A DNA stretch of 64,000 bases from Asterella californica (GCA_036924285.1 JAYKYS010000001.1:32611501-32675500); one strand, 5' to 3'; counted from the stretch's first letter, positions 1 through 12,040 are shown. Numbers and translations: made by a program. Notes: generated by a model not told the origin, from the letters alone.

Positions 1-537
1 GGCTTCTTTACGAATCGCAGGGCACAGCAGATGAAGATCGGAGACGGGCAGTGCGCGAGAGGATGCAGAACTCCGGAAACAATAGAGCACATTTTCTGGG
101 AATGCCCGAAAGTTAAGGCTAGATGGGAGAGATTGAGCATCCAGAACCCCGACTGTGGGCTAAAGTACAGGGCAGGTAGCAGCTTGCTTGGCACGATAGA
201 AAAAGCTCTAGAAACAAGAAGGTCCAATCCTGCTCTACTCCTGCTCCTAACTGAACATACTAGGTCCGCGTGGTCGGAGAGAGCCGACCATATCTTCAGG
301 GGCCATAACACAGATAGACCGGCAGCCAGAATTCTAGCTGAAGTGAGCAAGTCTCTTTGGGCGGAATTAAAAGAGGACACGAATCAAGCTAGCAAGAAGG
401 CTTGGACCGAGGCCATGGCGTCCCTTGGCTCGTTACAGAGAGTCTGGCTGACCAAGGCGAGAGACGACTGCGCTATGACGGGTAACGAGGTGTCAATCAA
501 CGCCAGACAAACTCATGATCAAGAGGAAGAACAATAA
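1..537 (+). CDS. LINE ORF2 C-terminus with zf-RVT zinc-binding domain (5' partial)
   Basis: The frame is open from base 1 and ends at 535-537, so the first internal Met (base 31) is not the start. The translation opens with a block typical of the zf-RVT segment downstream of the reverse transcriptase in plant L1-type proteins, then CARGC and EHIFWEC, giving a Cys-x3-Cys ... His-x4-Cys zinc ligand set. About 130 further residues are charged and Trp-rich. The catalytic endonuclease and RT domains would lie left of the window. In the full protein this domain is thought to help bind the RNA template. No internal stop is visible, so this copy may have been intact. Confidence 0.8.
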   Translation, partial: GFFTNRRAQQMKIGDGQCARGCRTPETIEHIFWECPKVKARWERLSIQNPDCGLKYRAGSSLLGTIEKALETRRSNPALLLLLTEHTRSAWSERADHIFRGHNTDRPAARILAEVSKSLWAELKEDTNQASKKAWTEAMASLGSLQRVWLTKARDDCAMTGNEVSINARQTHDQEEEQ

Positions 538-1306
538 AGCGACGAGGTGGAATGATACCAAACCGGTGAGGAGTGCCGTCGAGCGGGGTATCTACACTCA
601 GATTACGCGGTGCAAGGTCTTCGCCTTCCCCATCCCTCTCGAGCCGGCACTCTTGGCCAAGGTTGATGGTACCTACTGGAGCCCGAACAGGGTTGGAGTC
701 GCGGAGGGGGCGTCAGGTGGGCCCGCACTTCTCAGATCCCCGAGCTGGTCTGCCTTCATCTGCACGAGGATCAAGGACATTAGCATCAAAAACGGAAAGC
801 GCAGGCACTCTACCTCGGGGCTCGAGAGAAATCTCCCTTTCGAGAGTAAAGTCAAGGGCAGTGCACGCAGAGGCCAAATGGAAAATTGGTACAAGCACAG
901 AGATCTCAATAAAGCTGACAGAGGCAATTATGGCTCTAGATCCCACGCCCAGAAGTGGGCCCTTGGCATGATGGTTACGAAGACCCCCTCGACTGTGCTC
1001 GCGAATCATTGCGCTTGCCACTGGGCGGACGTCGACGGCACTCGGAGAGGCGAGCTGACTATACGTAATCAGGGCAAGAAGGCCGCCGATCCCCTCATCA
1101 TCAAGCTTTTCCAACGCAGCCATCTAATCGAGAACGAGATCTGCTCGTGTAGACAGATTTTGGTCAGGGCGAACCCTAACGCCATGATTCACAGCAATCA
1201 GAAGCCCCCTGAGGGGAACGGTGATTTAGGCCTTCGGGCTAGTCGGGATAGGTCGATTACGGCTGGGGACCCGGGTGTGGGCCGCGGCGTTGGTTTTTCG
1301 ATTGAC

Positions 1307-1312
1307 AATAAA
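1307..1312 (+). promoter_or_regulatory. Polyadenylation signal of the LINE
   Basis: AATAAA lies 31 bp upstream of the start of the poly(A) tract, the normal spacing for a cleavage and polyadenylation signal. Confidence 0.75.
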
Positions 1313-1340
1313 GTTTCTCCGGGCGTTCCGCCGCTCTTTA

Positions 1341-1343
<3 letters not shown>

Positions 1344-1395
<52 letters not shown>
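1344..1395 (+). repeat. Poly(A) tail of the LINE
   Basis: Fifty-two consecutive A residues with no interruption mark the 3' end of the retrotransposed RNA. Confidence 0.95.
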
Positions 1396-1397
<2 letters not shown>

Positions 1398-4300
1398 CTC
1401 GCTGAAGTCGCACTCTAGACACTTTTTCCAGGAGTAACCACTTAGCTGCGCGAAAACATCTCACCAATCCGGAAAACTTTTTACTTGCGAACACGAGAAG
1501 TCTTCAAGGTAGACTTATATAAGGAGGATTTACACATTCTCGTGATTAATCTTCAACTTCTACTCACTTGATTAAGCGTGTACCGGAAAATCTAAAAATT
1601 TCTGCTGCAACGGTTGGATGAAAAAATGAATTAAAATACCATCTCGTAGTTTTTACTACCATACTCCACTACTTCTCTTCTTGTTGTTTTTCTACTGTCG
1701 CAAACAAATTTGGTATCTTTTCCTGTTGAGTTCTTCCACAAGTTGTCTATGTGTTGTCTTTATTTTGTCATAAACAAATTTAGAATATTTTCTTGTTGGA
1801 TTCTTGGCTTGTTTCGAAGATGTCTCTCCAACTCCATATGAAGTATTTTCGACTTCAAATGAGAGTTGTACTCATGGATAGAGGATTGATCTGAGTTCCG
1901 GATCTTTCATTCTCAAATTTGTTTCATATCAAAGCTTCCCTACATCCATCGTGATCACTTTCGACACTGGTTCGTTGTCTATTTTGATGAAGAGTTTGTG
2001 AGAAATGTGATGGACTTGTCTACTCCAGTGATCATGTCGATCGTTATGTACGAGGAGAATTAAGACTTGACTGTGTACATCTTACTTTGACGAATGAATG
2101 GACTGAACTTTCCAGTCAATGTTCTTTTCAACGCTCAATTTCAATCTTGAAGGGTCGTTAAATGAGTTTTGGACCAAGTAATTATTTGTTCGTAATTCGT
2201 TATTTTTGCTGCACGAGACTTATGATAGTTTGGACAAGAGAAACAGTGCCATACTGACAGTATGATGATCAAATCAGTGGGAGGTCCAGACGGTCTTTTG
2301 GGTTCTTTGTCAATAAAAATATTTCTCGTTAGCAAAAAGAGGTACTTAGATAACACTCCCCTCACGTGTACACTATTGTCTACATTGTATGCATGGTACC
2401 TTGTGATATTTGACACCCAGCAAATGCATAGATTATTCTATCGAAACAATGCTCAAATGCATCGACACACATGTTATCATATCATGTTACCAACGGGACA
2501 TTTGTTTCTCTCTTACTGGGTCGGTCAAACAAGGAAATCAAGTTAAAGCCTTGTTCAAGCAGGAATGTTAAAAGTGAACAAAACTTGTTCAAGCAATTAC
2601 ATGTGCCTGAGACTAGTCCATGAGGACTTTGTCTTATATCCTGATGTCGTGCACAATGGTATGATCCGCCAGACCAAGGTGCAACTGCGTTATCTATAAA
2701 ACCAGTTGTAAGTCTAGGCTGGTGTCCACATTATGTACAAGTGACATAGGAGAATGCATCCATGATCATCAGCAAACCCAACGTGTGTATAATCTCACTT
2801 GAAAAGATCCATGTGCAAAATTTGAACTTATGTTACGAGAACTTCTCAGATTCAGAGGGTCTAAAACTCATCTAAATTACATGACTTTCTCTACATCACT
2901 ATCGACATAAGATCAATCATTATGCGTGGATTGCGAGGAACTTTAGTGAAGAATCTTCTGATCAAGTGATGGCTTCCTCATTTCTTTTTGTCATACTTTT
3001 CATCGTAGATTAATTCAAGATCATTATAGTGATTTTGTATTGACTCTCGTGTATTTTTGTCTCATTATTATTTCTATCGCTTGGCAATGATGATTATCTT
3101 GTGTTAAGTTTGGAGTTCAAAGTATTTTGATTCGAGCTTTGAAAGTATGAGAATGTTTTAGGTTACAACACGATCTATAGTGCCAAGTACGAGATAAAGT
3201 GATCTCCAATCTTCTTTCTCATTTGTCCATTCTTTTATCATTATGTTCATCTAAGTTCCAAGGACAGATTTGGGATTTCGTAGACCTTCCTTGGGATCAT
3301 TCGTAGAGTATGAGGTCTAGTTGGAAAGCTCTTGGACGAGGCTTCAATCTAGAGGGGTAGATTAATCGATTTGGAGTTCTCAGTGTGAAATTATGGTCGT
3401 TCAAAGTCAAGGGATCTAATCAATATCTCGAGTCACATTTCTGAGTGTCTCAAGAGTTCAAGAGACGATCTTTCGATATTGTAAAGAGGGTTGGATAGTG
3501 ATGCCGTGCCGATTGCACTGATGTAAATTAGTTCTACGTTTAGGCTAGGTTTGATCTTGAAATGAGCGACTGAAGTTGGTCGTAACAATTGAGAAGCAAA
3601 AGTAAAACCATTTTTCTAGGATTAAAGGATTGAGTTGTTTCATGAGCATAAGATAGAATCTCTGAGTGACAATTTCTAGGATTGGAGTGTGCCGTATCAA
3701 TTTACGACTTGTGAAATTTCAACTCATTTGGTTAAGAGAATTTGTTGGTGTCATGGATTTTAGTCGACGGGGTCTGTAAAGCTCATAAGTTAGCACAAAC
3801 AAAAGACTTGATCCATTTCGAGCAATTGGTTTGAGATCTGAAGCTGAAATTTTAGAGAGTAGTAGTAAAGGATCGGTGGGAATTTCTTGTGAAGTCTGAG
3901 CTCAGTGGAGTTGGGAGCAATAGGTTACAAAAGTTCAGATTATAACATGGCGGGTTTTGAAAGAAAAGAGTGATTTCACCTACATCTCTTGGATGGCTTT
4001 GAACAAGATACAGTTGTCTTCGACGCCTCGAGCTCAATGGTTGCTTGCTGCATGCATGCCTTATCTTGTTGAAAGGTCTAGAAGACAAGCTTTCTAGTGG
4101 TATGTTGCACAACTAGTTTGAAGCTTGTTTGATCACTCAAAACTTAGATTAAACATGTGGGTCAAGATGAAAGGTTGAGACGTTTCGGACTATAAGTGTT
4201 AAAAATGATCAATTTTGATCTATTGTGGTAGGAATTATCTTGATCCAATCAATATATTATCAGTATCATCAAAAAATTTGTACAATAAGTCATCTATTGT

Positions 4301-4709
4301 TATAAGAATCATCTTGAATGTAGCTATATTAATGAATTGTAGAAGGTCAGAATTGTGCATTTTGGTTAGTTTGTTATGAAAAAACAATGAAGAGAGTATT
4401 GTTAGTGCACAAGCCGACCTAAGAGATTGTTGAAGATACTTCTGTGAACTTAAGCATATATTTATCATGTGTGAATCCTTTTTGTACTTAGAGCATGATT
4501 AGACGTCCAGTTGTATTGTGTGGTGCACATGTGTTACACTTATGATCAAGTTAGGTTGGTAGAAACCGAAACAAATAGATGCTAAAGTCGAGATAAAGTC
4601 AGATTGACTGGGTAGTGAGAGCACAAGGGTTTTATCGAGTTGTTCCAAGGTCTTGCCGTATCTCTCTAGAACCAAATACCTAATGTATTCTTAGAAAATT
4701 CACGCTCTA
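1396..4709. other. AT-rich decayed repeat sequence with no intact gene
   Basis: About 3.3 kb, much more AT-rich than the flanks, with no ORF over 94 codons. The only part I can relate to anything is 1874-2230, a relic of the ORF pair carried by the solo LTR at 15973-18004. The rest looks like heavily mutated transposon sequence but I could not align it to the other families here by eye. No tRNA, rRNA or coding gene was recognised. Confidence 0.5.
1874..2230 (+). pseudogene. Decayed copy of the unknown ORF pair found at 17446-17871
   Basis: Read with frame changes and stops, this stretch gives MDRGLI, then FDEEFVRNVM, STPVIMSIVMYEEN, DLTVYIL and PVNVLFNAQF. These align in order and spacing with MDEGLY, FGHNFTAQVM, SPVPVILPVVTYGQEW, DLTVFIL and PVNFNTQ of the ORFs at 17446-17871. 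The similarity continues weakly into the second ORF. Function unknown. It is clearly dead: at least three stops and frame changes, strongly AT-shifted. It shows that the pair existed more than once in this genome. Confidence 0.6.
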
Positions 4710-5170
4710 TGATAACATGACGAGGAAGATTGAGCCGTAAGAGGTCAATTTACGTTATTCTTTTTGCTTCCTGTGGTCAAATTTCATCAGTGGTTTTGTG
4801 AAAGAACTCCAAATGGTTTGTTTGGAGTCTCCTTGGATTCATGGTAGTCTGATCTATCTACCGGAGTTGACAAATCTCAGTTTAGGCTATTCGTTTAGGC
4901 AGGGAGAAGGTTTGAGAAGTTCGATCATCTACGATCAAAAGTTGGAGATATCTTGACTGTTGTGGACCGGATTTGGTGATTCGTTGAGCCGTTGGAGTCA
5001 AGAGAGCAGACCCTTTCATATCTGAAAGACGGTTTGGAGAAAGTAAGAAGTCTTCTCTCTTTCGAGTTCTTCATTACAGATTTGTGCTTACTTCAAGTTT
5101 CAGATACAATTCTTTTTATACCGCTAGCTACGTTATCGTGTCGGATTTTGTGTGAAGGATGTCTAGGAAG
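4710..5170 (+). mobile_element. Decayed A/C-type LTR remnant (plus orientation) with an inverted LTR end
   Basis: From 4710 to about 5085 the sequence follows the plus-oriented LTR at about 9235-9620, with shared landmarks such as the doubled TTTGGAGT around 4815 and TTGAGCC-like blocks. Most differences are C to T or G to A. At 5133-5170 the start of an LTR in the opposite sense appears (compare the LTR start at 14675). It is an old relic whose outer ends cannot be fixed. Confidence 0.55.
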
Positions 5171-5199
5171 GATTTTGTTATGCGTGATTTTGCGTTACC

Positions 5200-5333
5200 A
5201 ACTACACCTTTGATCCACCCGAACCACTAGCTCCGTTCTCATCATCGTTCTCGTCCCCATGATTATCAATCTCCTCTTCAGAATTCAAACACAGAAGAAA
5301 TCTGCACCTAGCTTCACGTCGAGTTCACCACCA
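5200..5333 (-). other. 5' internal scrap of a C-type element (untranslated leader)
   Basis: Nearly identical to 34396-34526, the leader just inside the 5' LTR of element C, including the primer-binding site. Left of about 5200 the similarity stops, so the body of this element is lost. Its presence means that the LTR at 5334 once served as a 5' LTR for an element extending leftward. Confidence 0.7.
5313..5330 (-). promoter_or_regulatory. Primer-binding site, tRNA-Trp type
   Basis: On the minus strand this reads TGGTGAACTCGACGTGAA, three bases inside the LTR. From memory, the 3' end of plant tRNA-Trp including CCA is complementary to this except for one base. The same 18-mer is found at 14653, 34506 and 39932. 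Confidence 0.65.
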
Positions 5334-5978
5334 TATCGTGTCAGATTCTGCGTGAAGGATGTCCAAGAAAACGTGAGGTTCTTGGCTGTGGAGATGTAGT
5401 GTGCTGAACAGAGACAAGAAAGAGAGAAACAAGCACGAAAACGAATATCGCAATATATACCAACTCCCTATATACATACACTGCCGGTTCTTTCTCCCTA
5501 AGAATACACAACTGAGAAACAGACCAGAGATGTCTATAATCTACACCAATCCCTCTAAAATGAGCCATGAATCTCAACCTAGACCCAAATTATCGAAGCG
5601 TAGTTCAAAGCAAGAGTAACATCTCTTTGCTAACAGAAAGAGCTGCACCAGTATCACACGATTCAAACCCAAGTCCAAACAACATTCATGTACAAGCTCT
5701 TAGCTAAAGCTAGCTACCACAAGCTGTACATAATCAACTAGAACTTCATCGAACTCAAAAAGAAGAAATCCGTAGCAAAGGAACCGAAAAAGATCTATCT
5801 GAAAACTTTCTCCTTTCGCCAAGCGGTCTTCAGATGTCGATAAGGCCTTCCTTCCTAACTCTGTTGGCTCAAGAACTATCAGATCCGACTCCTGATAGCT
5901 GAGATATCGTCGATTTTCGATGACAGGTGGCCGAACTTGCAAAAACTTCTCCCTACGGTTTAAAATTGCGCACACCGT
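5334..5978 (-). mobile_element. C-type LTR, first segment
   Basis: Matches 34527-35180 of C's 5' LTR. It is interrupted by the B-type solo LTR at 5979 and resumes at 8003-8035 and again at 18729-19607. With the insertions removed, the edges read continuously like the uninterrupted copy around 35160-35220. It has a primer site on its left and a polypurine tract at the far right end, so one LTR is shared by two internal regions. Confidence 0.75.
5975..5978. repeat. Target duplication CCGT, left of B-type solo LTR
   Basis: CCGT here and at 8003-8006. The uninterrupted LTR near 35167 has a single CCGT at this point. Confidence 0.85.
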
Positions 5979-8002
5979 TGTCGAGGAGAGTTCTTCTCAA
6001 GAAGGGCAAACCTTCTGGCTGTGATGGATCGCGAGATAGAACTAGAGATTGTATACCAGGACAAGAGCCAAGGAGGAGAGCGCAACGGCTGAAGTCACTC
6101 ACAGAGACTATGACTATAGATCACTTACTACTGAACAGATCAAGTCTCAAGTCTCAGGAGACAGATCCGCCTTCAAACACAACAGATAGGAGAAACTTGA
6201 ACTCACGATGCTTTATTTCTCTTCCAAACACACTCAATAGTCCTCCACATATATCAATTTACAACTTATCTCTACTCAACTCCTTACGTTGACCACCGCA
6301 AATGCCAAACGGTCAATTTCCACTCAACTAGTCTTCTCTCCAGCAGATTTCTTTCCAAAACCTACAACCGATGAAGATTTGAAACTCCAACGCCTTGTAT
6401 CTCCCCTACGACAGCTTCAGCACTGAAATTTCTCAGAAAACCTGACCTTCTCAGTCTCAATCCTCCTCCTCCACTCAAATAATGTTCTCTTTCCACCAAA
6501 TTCACCTCAACTCAAGCCTAATAGGTGAAATTCGGACCCCAACCTCTTAATCTTCTCTCTGCGTCAACCTCTCAACTGAAAACTATCAAGAATTTAATCC
6601 AGCGTCAATCAAGAGTCCCTTGCAGATTATCAAAACGATCTCTTTCAATAAAACTGCCTCATGTCCGATCAGAAGTAATTCTGCCTCCAACCTGTAAATT
6701 AGGTAAAGTCTCAGTCCTCCAAACACTTGTCCGTCCCTCTGCCACGATCACCCAATTCCTTAATTCAGTTCTGTCAGAAAAAATTGATCTCCCTCAGTCT
6801 CCAAGCTTCTCCTTCCGCTTCAGCTCCCAGTTCTCTGTAAAAGAATCTCTTCAAAAAGTGTCCCCGATCTCCAGCCGTCGCAGGTATTTAACCTAAAAGC
6901 TTAAGGGCCTAGCTAAGCTGTCCCCCTGCTGTCCTTATAAGTACAGTCGCTTATCACAAGCAGGCCCTCAGCTTAAGCTGCACCCCTACTGTCCTTACGT
7001 ACAAAACTCTTCTTGCAAAACTGACCCTCTTTTAAATAAAAGTGCACAGCTGCCTTTGTAAAGCAGACTCCTTCACTGTAAAACGTCACATTGCTTCCTT
7101 CGTCATTGCTAAACCGACTCGATGGATAAATAACAGATTGACAAAAGTTTCCCGTGCCCTTGATACCATCTTGATGCCACCCTGAATATACTACAAGCCA
7201 TCCAATGTAGGCCGAAGCTCTAACACTTATGAGGCTGCCCCACAGGGCTACAGCCCCTCCATATGCGCACCAGGTATCTCCCATAGTATATTCAGGATGG
7301 CATGCGGAGGCTTATGCCAGGAAGCTCACGATTAAGGGAGATACCGGTCTCTCGTCCCTAGATATGCAGGACATGGCTGCACATCCAACATAGACTCCCA
7401 TCCGGGAGGCCAACATGCTGGAATAGGAACCCAAGGCCAGGGGCATTTGATCCTGAAACCTCCTCCTCCCTAGGCAGGCGTCCTATCACTGGGATGGCCT
7501 TTGGTTCCGTTCGAAACAGTTAAATTTTTTGTACACATGCTTTTACTAAGAAGTTTTCCTGTAAAGTCTTTACTAGCCTTTCCTACGCTAACTTCACTAT
7601 ACAACTCCATTTTTAATGAATAAAGAGTCAAAACTATAGTACTTATGAACACCTACACACTCACGCTATCAGATTCTGAGTTTGAGTCACGAGCCAAAAT
7701 CGACTGATTTCTCTCTTTCATACATTTCTCTGTCTAAAACCCCGTACTAACTACTACTTAAAACACTTTTTGTCGAAACTGGAAGCACAAAGTCGCTCTC
7801 CTCGCCGAGCTCTGCATTCTGATGCTCTTCGACATCTTTCAAGGTGATATTTCAGTCTAAGCTAGGGGGCAACTTGTCAAGCATAGCCCCAGCTTAGCTC
7901 CTGCCCAGCTTGATAAGCTAGGGCGCAGCTTTCCCGAACAAATGCTGGTTGAGTGTCTTCTGAAGTTCCATTTCTGCACCTTGAACGTCATGCACTACGA
8001 CA
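5979..8002 (-). mobile_element. B-type solo LTR (2,024 bp)
   Basis: Begins TGTCGAGG and ends CACTACGACA on the plus strand, the same ends as the LTRs of element B at 54762 and 48420. It sits in a C-type LTR with CCGT on both sides. There is no primer site, internal region or second LTR, so it is a solo LTR left by recombination between two LTRs. Orientation follows the minus-strand element B. It lacks the CTTCCGC minisatellite present in both LTRs of B. None of the short ORFs inside is recognisable. Confidence 0.85.
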
Positions 8003-8035
8003 CCGTCCAAACGGATCGCTTGATCTGATATCCGT
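8003..8035 (-). mobile_element. C-type LTR, second segment between two insertions
   Basis: Thirty-three bases of the split C-type LTR, CCGT-flanked on both sides: 8003-8006 closes the B-type solo LTR insertion and 8032-8035 opens the A-type insertion. It matches the uninterrupted LTR at about 35168-35200. Confidence 0.75.
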
Positions 8036-10044
8036 TGTCGTGTCGTGGACCGGCTCCTACCTAAAATTCAAACTTCGATGCTTGTCGCTCCAAAGACACT
8101 CATGAGAAGACAAGCTAGGCCCCAGCTTACGGTTTTTGGCACAATCTCAGATCTCCATTTTCATCACATAGATGGGTAGAGCTCCTTGTCAGCTTTCCAT
8201 AGGCACTTTGTCTACTTCGTTTGGACGCCTAGTGGAGAAGTTATAGGACTCGAAAGATGGAGAAAATAAGCTAGGCCCCAGCTTATGGATTTTTGGCACC
8301 ACTTCGAATCTTCATTTTTATCGCACCAGTGGATAGAGCTCCTTGTCAGCTTTCCATAGGCACTTCATCTACTTCGTTTGGACGCCTAGTGGAGAAGTTA
8401 CAGGACTCGAAAGATGGAGAAAACAAGCTAGGCCCCAGCTTACGGGTTTTTGGCACCACTTCGGATCTTCGTTTTTATCGCACCAGTGGATAGAGCTCCT
8501 TGTCGGCTTTCCATAGGCACTTGATCTACTTCGTTTGGACGCCTAGTGAAAAAGTTACAAGATTCAAAAGAAGGTAAAATCAAGCTAGGCCCCTAGTTAC
8601 TTGCTGACTGGGTATTCAGGGCTTCAGGCGTTATATCAAAGATGCAAGGGGCCTGCTTATTATTATTCAGGAGAGAACTGTACGTACAGAGACTGTTGCA
8701 AGGGGGGTGCTTAAGGGGCTAGCTTGCGCCTGCGATCTGTCAACGGACGGTTCGGTAGATTTAGGAGTCCAATGCAAGCGCGCAAGGCGTCGTTGGGTTC
8801 AAATCTGTGCAGGCTACGCACTAGTTCAAACGGTTTGGGAAGAGACGGATTGGGGAGTGTGTACTGAGGGAAATTGAGACGCAGGAAGCAGATTTGAAGT
8901 TTTCAATTATCTGTGAAGGAGAGTTGGACCGTTCGGACCGTTCCGGAGTCCAAACTTGCTATCCTTGGATCCAACGGGATCAGAACACCGAGTTCTACAG
9001 GAAATTGAAGACGATACCAGTTTTCATTGGGCGGTTTGGAAGTTCTGAGTGAAATTGGCTCGCAGAGAAGCGCTTACATCAGATTTTCGTTCACCTGCGA
9101 CCTGAGGTTGGGCTGTTCTTCGCGATCGGTGAGCCAAGCTCTTCGTTCTTGGTGCCTACGCGATCAGGGAGTCTTCATCTACTCATAGGAGAAGACCGTG
9201 TGTGAATTGGATTGTTGGTTTGAGTGTGATGAGCAAGTTTGAGCCGCAGGGAGCTGATTTACGTTAGTTTTTTACAACCTGCGGCCAAATTTCTCGAGTG
9301 ATTTTGCAAGGGGAACTCCAAACGACTTGTTTGGAGTCTCGTTGGGTTCGGGGTAGCTAGATCTACCTACCAGAGAAGACAGATATCAGTTTGGACGATC
9401 CGTTTGTGCGGTGTGAGCGGTTTTAAGCCGCAGGGAGGAATTGTTGAAGGTGCGGTCACCTGCGACCGAAAATCGGCGATATCTCGACTATCGGGAGTCG
9501 GATCTAAAGGTTTCTTGAGCCAACGGAGTCAGGGAAGGAGACCCTATCAACATTTGAAGATCGTTTGGCGAAAAGAGAAAGTTCCCAGATAGGTCTTTTT
9601 CAGTTCCTTCACTATAGGTTTCGTCCTTTTGAGTTCGTTAAGGACTTAGTTGGTTGTGTATGGCTTGTGGTAGCTAGCTTTAGCCAAGAGCTAGTGTGTG
9701 GATGTGGTTTGGACTTTGGTTTGGATCGCGTGACACTGCTGTGGCTCTGTTTGTTAGCAAAGAGAAGTTTCTCTTGCTTTGAGCTGCACTTCGGCGATTT
9801 CAGGCTAGGATTGCGATTCAAGGGTTTGTTTTAGGGCTTCTGAAGCAGGTTACAGACCGCTCTGGTCAGTTCTTCAATTCTGTGAGAACCGGCAGTGTAC
9901 ATACATTTGGAGTGTATATATCGCAGCGTTCGTTTTTGTGGTTGTCTTTCTCTGTCTTGTCTCTGTTTCAGCACACAACATCTCCACAGCCAGGAACCCC
10001 GTGTTTTCCTGGACATCCTTCACGCACAAAATATCCGACACGAC
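8036..10044 (+). mobile_element. A-type LTR, plus orientation (left palindrome arm)
   Basis: Starts TGTCGTGTCG and ends CCGACACGAC, the family's inverted termini. It contains three 157-bp tandem units (8112-8581) and a TATATATC box near 9920, about 120 bp before its end. The central part resembles the 5' LTR at 14675-15250 more than it resembles the opposite arm. Confidence 0.75.
8112..8581 (+). repeat. Three tandem 157-bp units inside the A-type LTR
   Basis: AAGCTAGGCCC recurs at 8112, 8268, 8425 and 8582, giving periods of 156, 157 and 157 bp. Similar arrays with two to four units are in the other A and C LTRs (about 11500-11965, 18190-18650, 18940-19540, 35990-36440, 38421-38730, 42415-42720, 45250-45740). 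The repeated short ORFs in these arrays are a by-product. Confidence 0.85.
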
Positions 10045-12040
10045 CAAGAAAACACGAGGTTCCTGGCTGTGGAGATATTGTGTGTTGAAACAGAGACAAG
10101 ACAGAGAAAAACAACCACAAAAACGAACGCTGCGATATATACACTCCAATTATATGTACTCTGCCGGTTCTTTCTCCTAAGAGCACAGAATTGGAAAACA
10201 GACCAGAGCGGTCTGTAACCTGTTTCAAAAGCCCCTGAAAACAACCCTTGAATCGCAACCTTGACCCAAAACCATCGAAGCGTAGCTCAAAGCAAGAGAA
10301 ACTTCTCTTTGCTAACAAATAGAGCCACAGCAGTATCACGCGATTCAAACTCAAATCCAAACCACATCCATGTAGAAGCTCTTAGCTAAAGCTAGCTACC
10401 ACAAGTTGTATACAGCCAACCAGAACTCTAACGAACTCAAAAGAGCAAAACCCATAGCGAAGAAACCGAAAAAGACCTATCTGTGGACTTCTTCCTTTCG
10501 CTGGACGGACTTCAGATGTCGATAGGGTCTCCTCCGCTGACTCCGTTAACCCAAGAAACCTTCAGATCCGACTTCCAACAGCCGAGATATCGCTGATTTT
10601 CGGTCGTAGGTGATCGAACCTCCAAAAACTCCTCCTTGCGGCTTAAAACCGCTCACACCGCACAAATGGATCGTCCAAACTGATATCCGTCTTCGCTGGC
10701 AGATAGATCTAGCTACCCTGAACCCGACGAGACTCCAAACAAGTCGTTTGGAGTTCCCCTTGCAAAACCACTCGAGAAATTTGGCCGCAGGTTGTAAAAA
10801 CTTGACGTAAATCAGCTCCCTGCGGCTCAAACTTGCCCACGACACTCAAACCAACAATCCAATTCACACACGGTCTTCTCCTATGAGTAGATGAAGACTC
10901 CCTGATCGCGTAGGCACCAAGAGCGAAGAGCTTGGCTCACCGATCGCGAAGAACAGCCCAACCTCAAGTCGCATGTGAACGAAAATCTGATGTAAGCGCT
11001 TCCCTGCGAGCCAATTTCACTCAGAACTTCCAAACCGCCCGATGAAAACTGGTATCGTCTTCAATTTCCTGTAGAACTCGGTGTTCTGATCCCGTTGGAT
11101 CCAAGGACAGCAAGTTTGGACTCCGGAACGGTCCGAACGGTCCAACTCTCCTTCACAGGTAACTGAAAACCTCAAATCTGCTTCCTGCGTCTCAATTTCC
11201 CTCAGTACACACTCCCCGATCCGTCTCTTCCCAAACCGTTTGAACCAGTGCGTAGCCTGCACAGATCTGAACCCAACGACGCCTTGCGCGCTTGCATTGG
11301 ACTCCTAAATCTCCCGAACCGTCCGTTGACAGGTCGCAGGCGCAAGCTAGCCCTTTAAGCACCCCCCTTGCAACAGTCTCTGTACGTACAGTTCTCTCCT
11401 GAATACCTGAATAATAATAAGCAGGCCCCTTGCGTCTTTGATATAACGCCTGAAGCCCTGAATACCCAGTCAGCAAGTAACTAGGGACCTAGCTTGATTT
11501 TACCTTCTTTCGAATCTTGTAACTTTTCCACTAGGCGTCCAAACGAAGTAGATGAAGTGCCTATGGAAAGCCGACAAGGAGCTCTATCCACTGGTGCGAT
11601 AAAAACGAAGATCCGAAGTGGTGCCAAAAACCCGTAAGCTGGGGCCTAGCTTGTTTTCTCCATCTTTCGAGTCCTGTAACTTCTCCACTAGGCGTCCAAA
11701 CGAAGTAGATGAAGTGCCTATGGAAAGCTGACAAGGAGCTCTATCCACTGGTGCGATAAAAATGAAGATTCGAAGTGGTGCCAAAAATCCATAAGCTGGG
11801 GCCTAGCTTATTTTCTCCATCTTTCGAGTCCTGTAACTTCTCCACTAGGCGTCCAAACGAAGTAGACAAAGTGCCTATGGAAAGCTGACAAGGAGCTCTA
11901 CCCATCTATGCGATGAAAATGGAGATCTGAGATTGTGCCAAAAACCGTAAGCTGGGCCTAGCTTGTCTTCTCATGAGTGTCTTTGGAGCGACAAGCATCG
12001 AAGTTTGAATTTTAGGTAGGAGCCGGTCCACGACACGACA
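10045..12040 (-). mobile_element. A-type LTR, minus orientation (right palindrome arm)
   Basis: Reverse-complement copy of the left LTR, lacking about 30 bases at the palindrome centre and ending CGACACGACA at 12040. It is followed by the inverted flank (12041-12184), so it is not the direct 3' LTR of the gag element, whose own 3' LTR starts at 12253. Confidence 0.75.

Larger units (their letters stand above)
1..1395 (+). mobile_element. LINE (non-LTR retrotransposon), 3' end
   Basis: This is the 3' terminal piece of a LINE cut by the left edge of the window. It has the end of the ORF2-type protein (to 537), about 800 bp of GC-rich 3' UTR, an AATAAA at 1307-1312 and a pure poly(A) run from 1344 to 1395. 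Order and tail are typical of L1-like elements inserted by target-primed reverse transcription. The 52-nt uninterrupted poly(A) suggests a fairly recent copy. The 5' target duplication lies outside the window. Confidence 0.85.

Noticed and set aside
5401..5619. 72-codon plus-strand ORF, also at 34552-34812
   Set aside because: It lies in the U5 side of the C-type LTR on the antisense strand; not conserved in A LTRs at the same frame.
11584..11784. 66-residue ORF repeated with near identity at 8293, 11584 and 18271 (MAPLRIFIF...)
   Set aside because: It lies across the 157-bp LTR repeat and exists only because the repeat length lets a frame stay open; no motif, and frame breaks in other copies.
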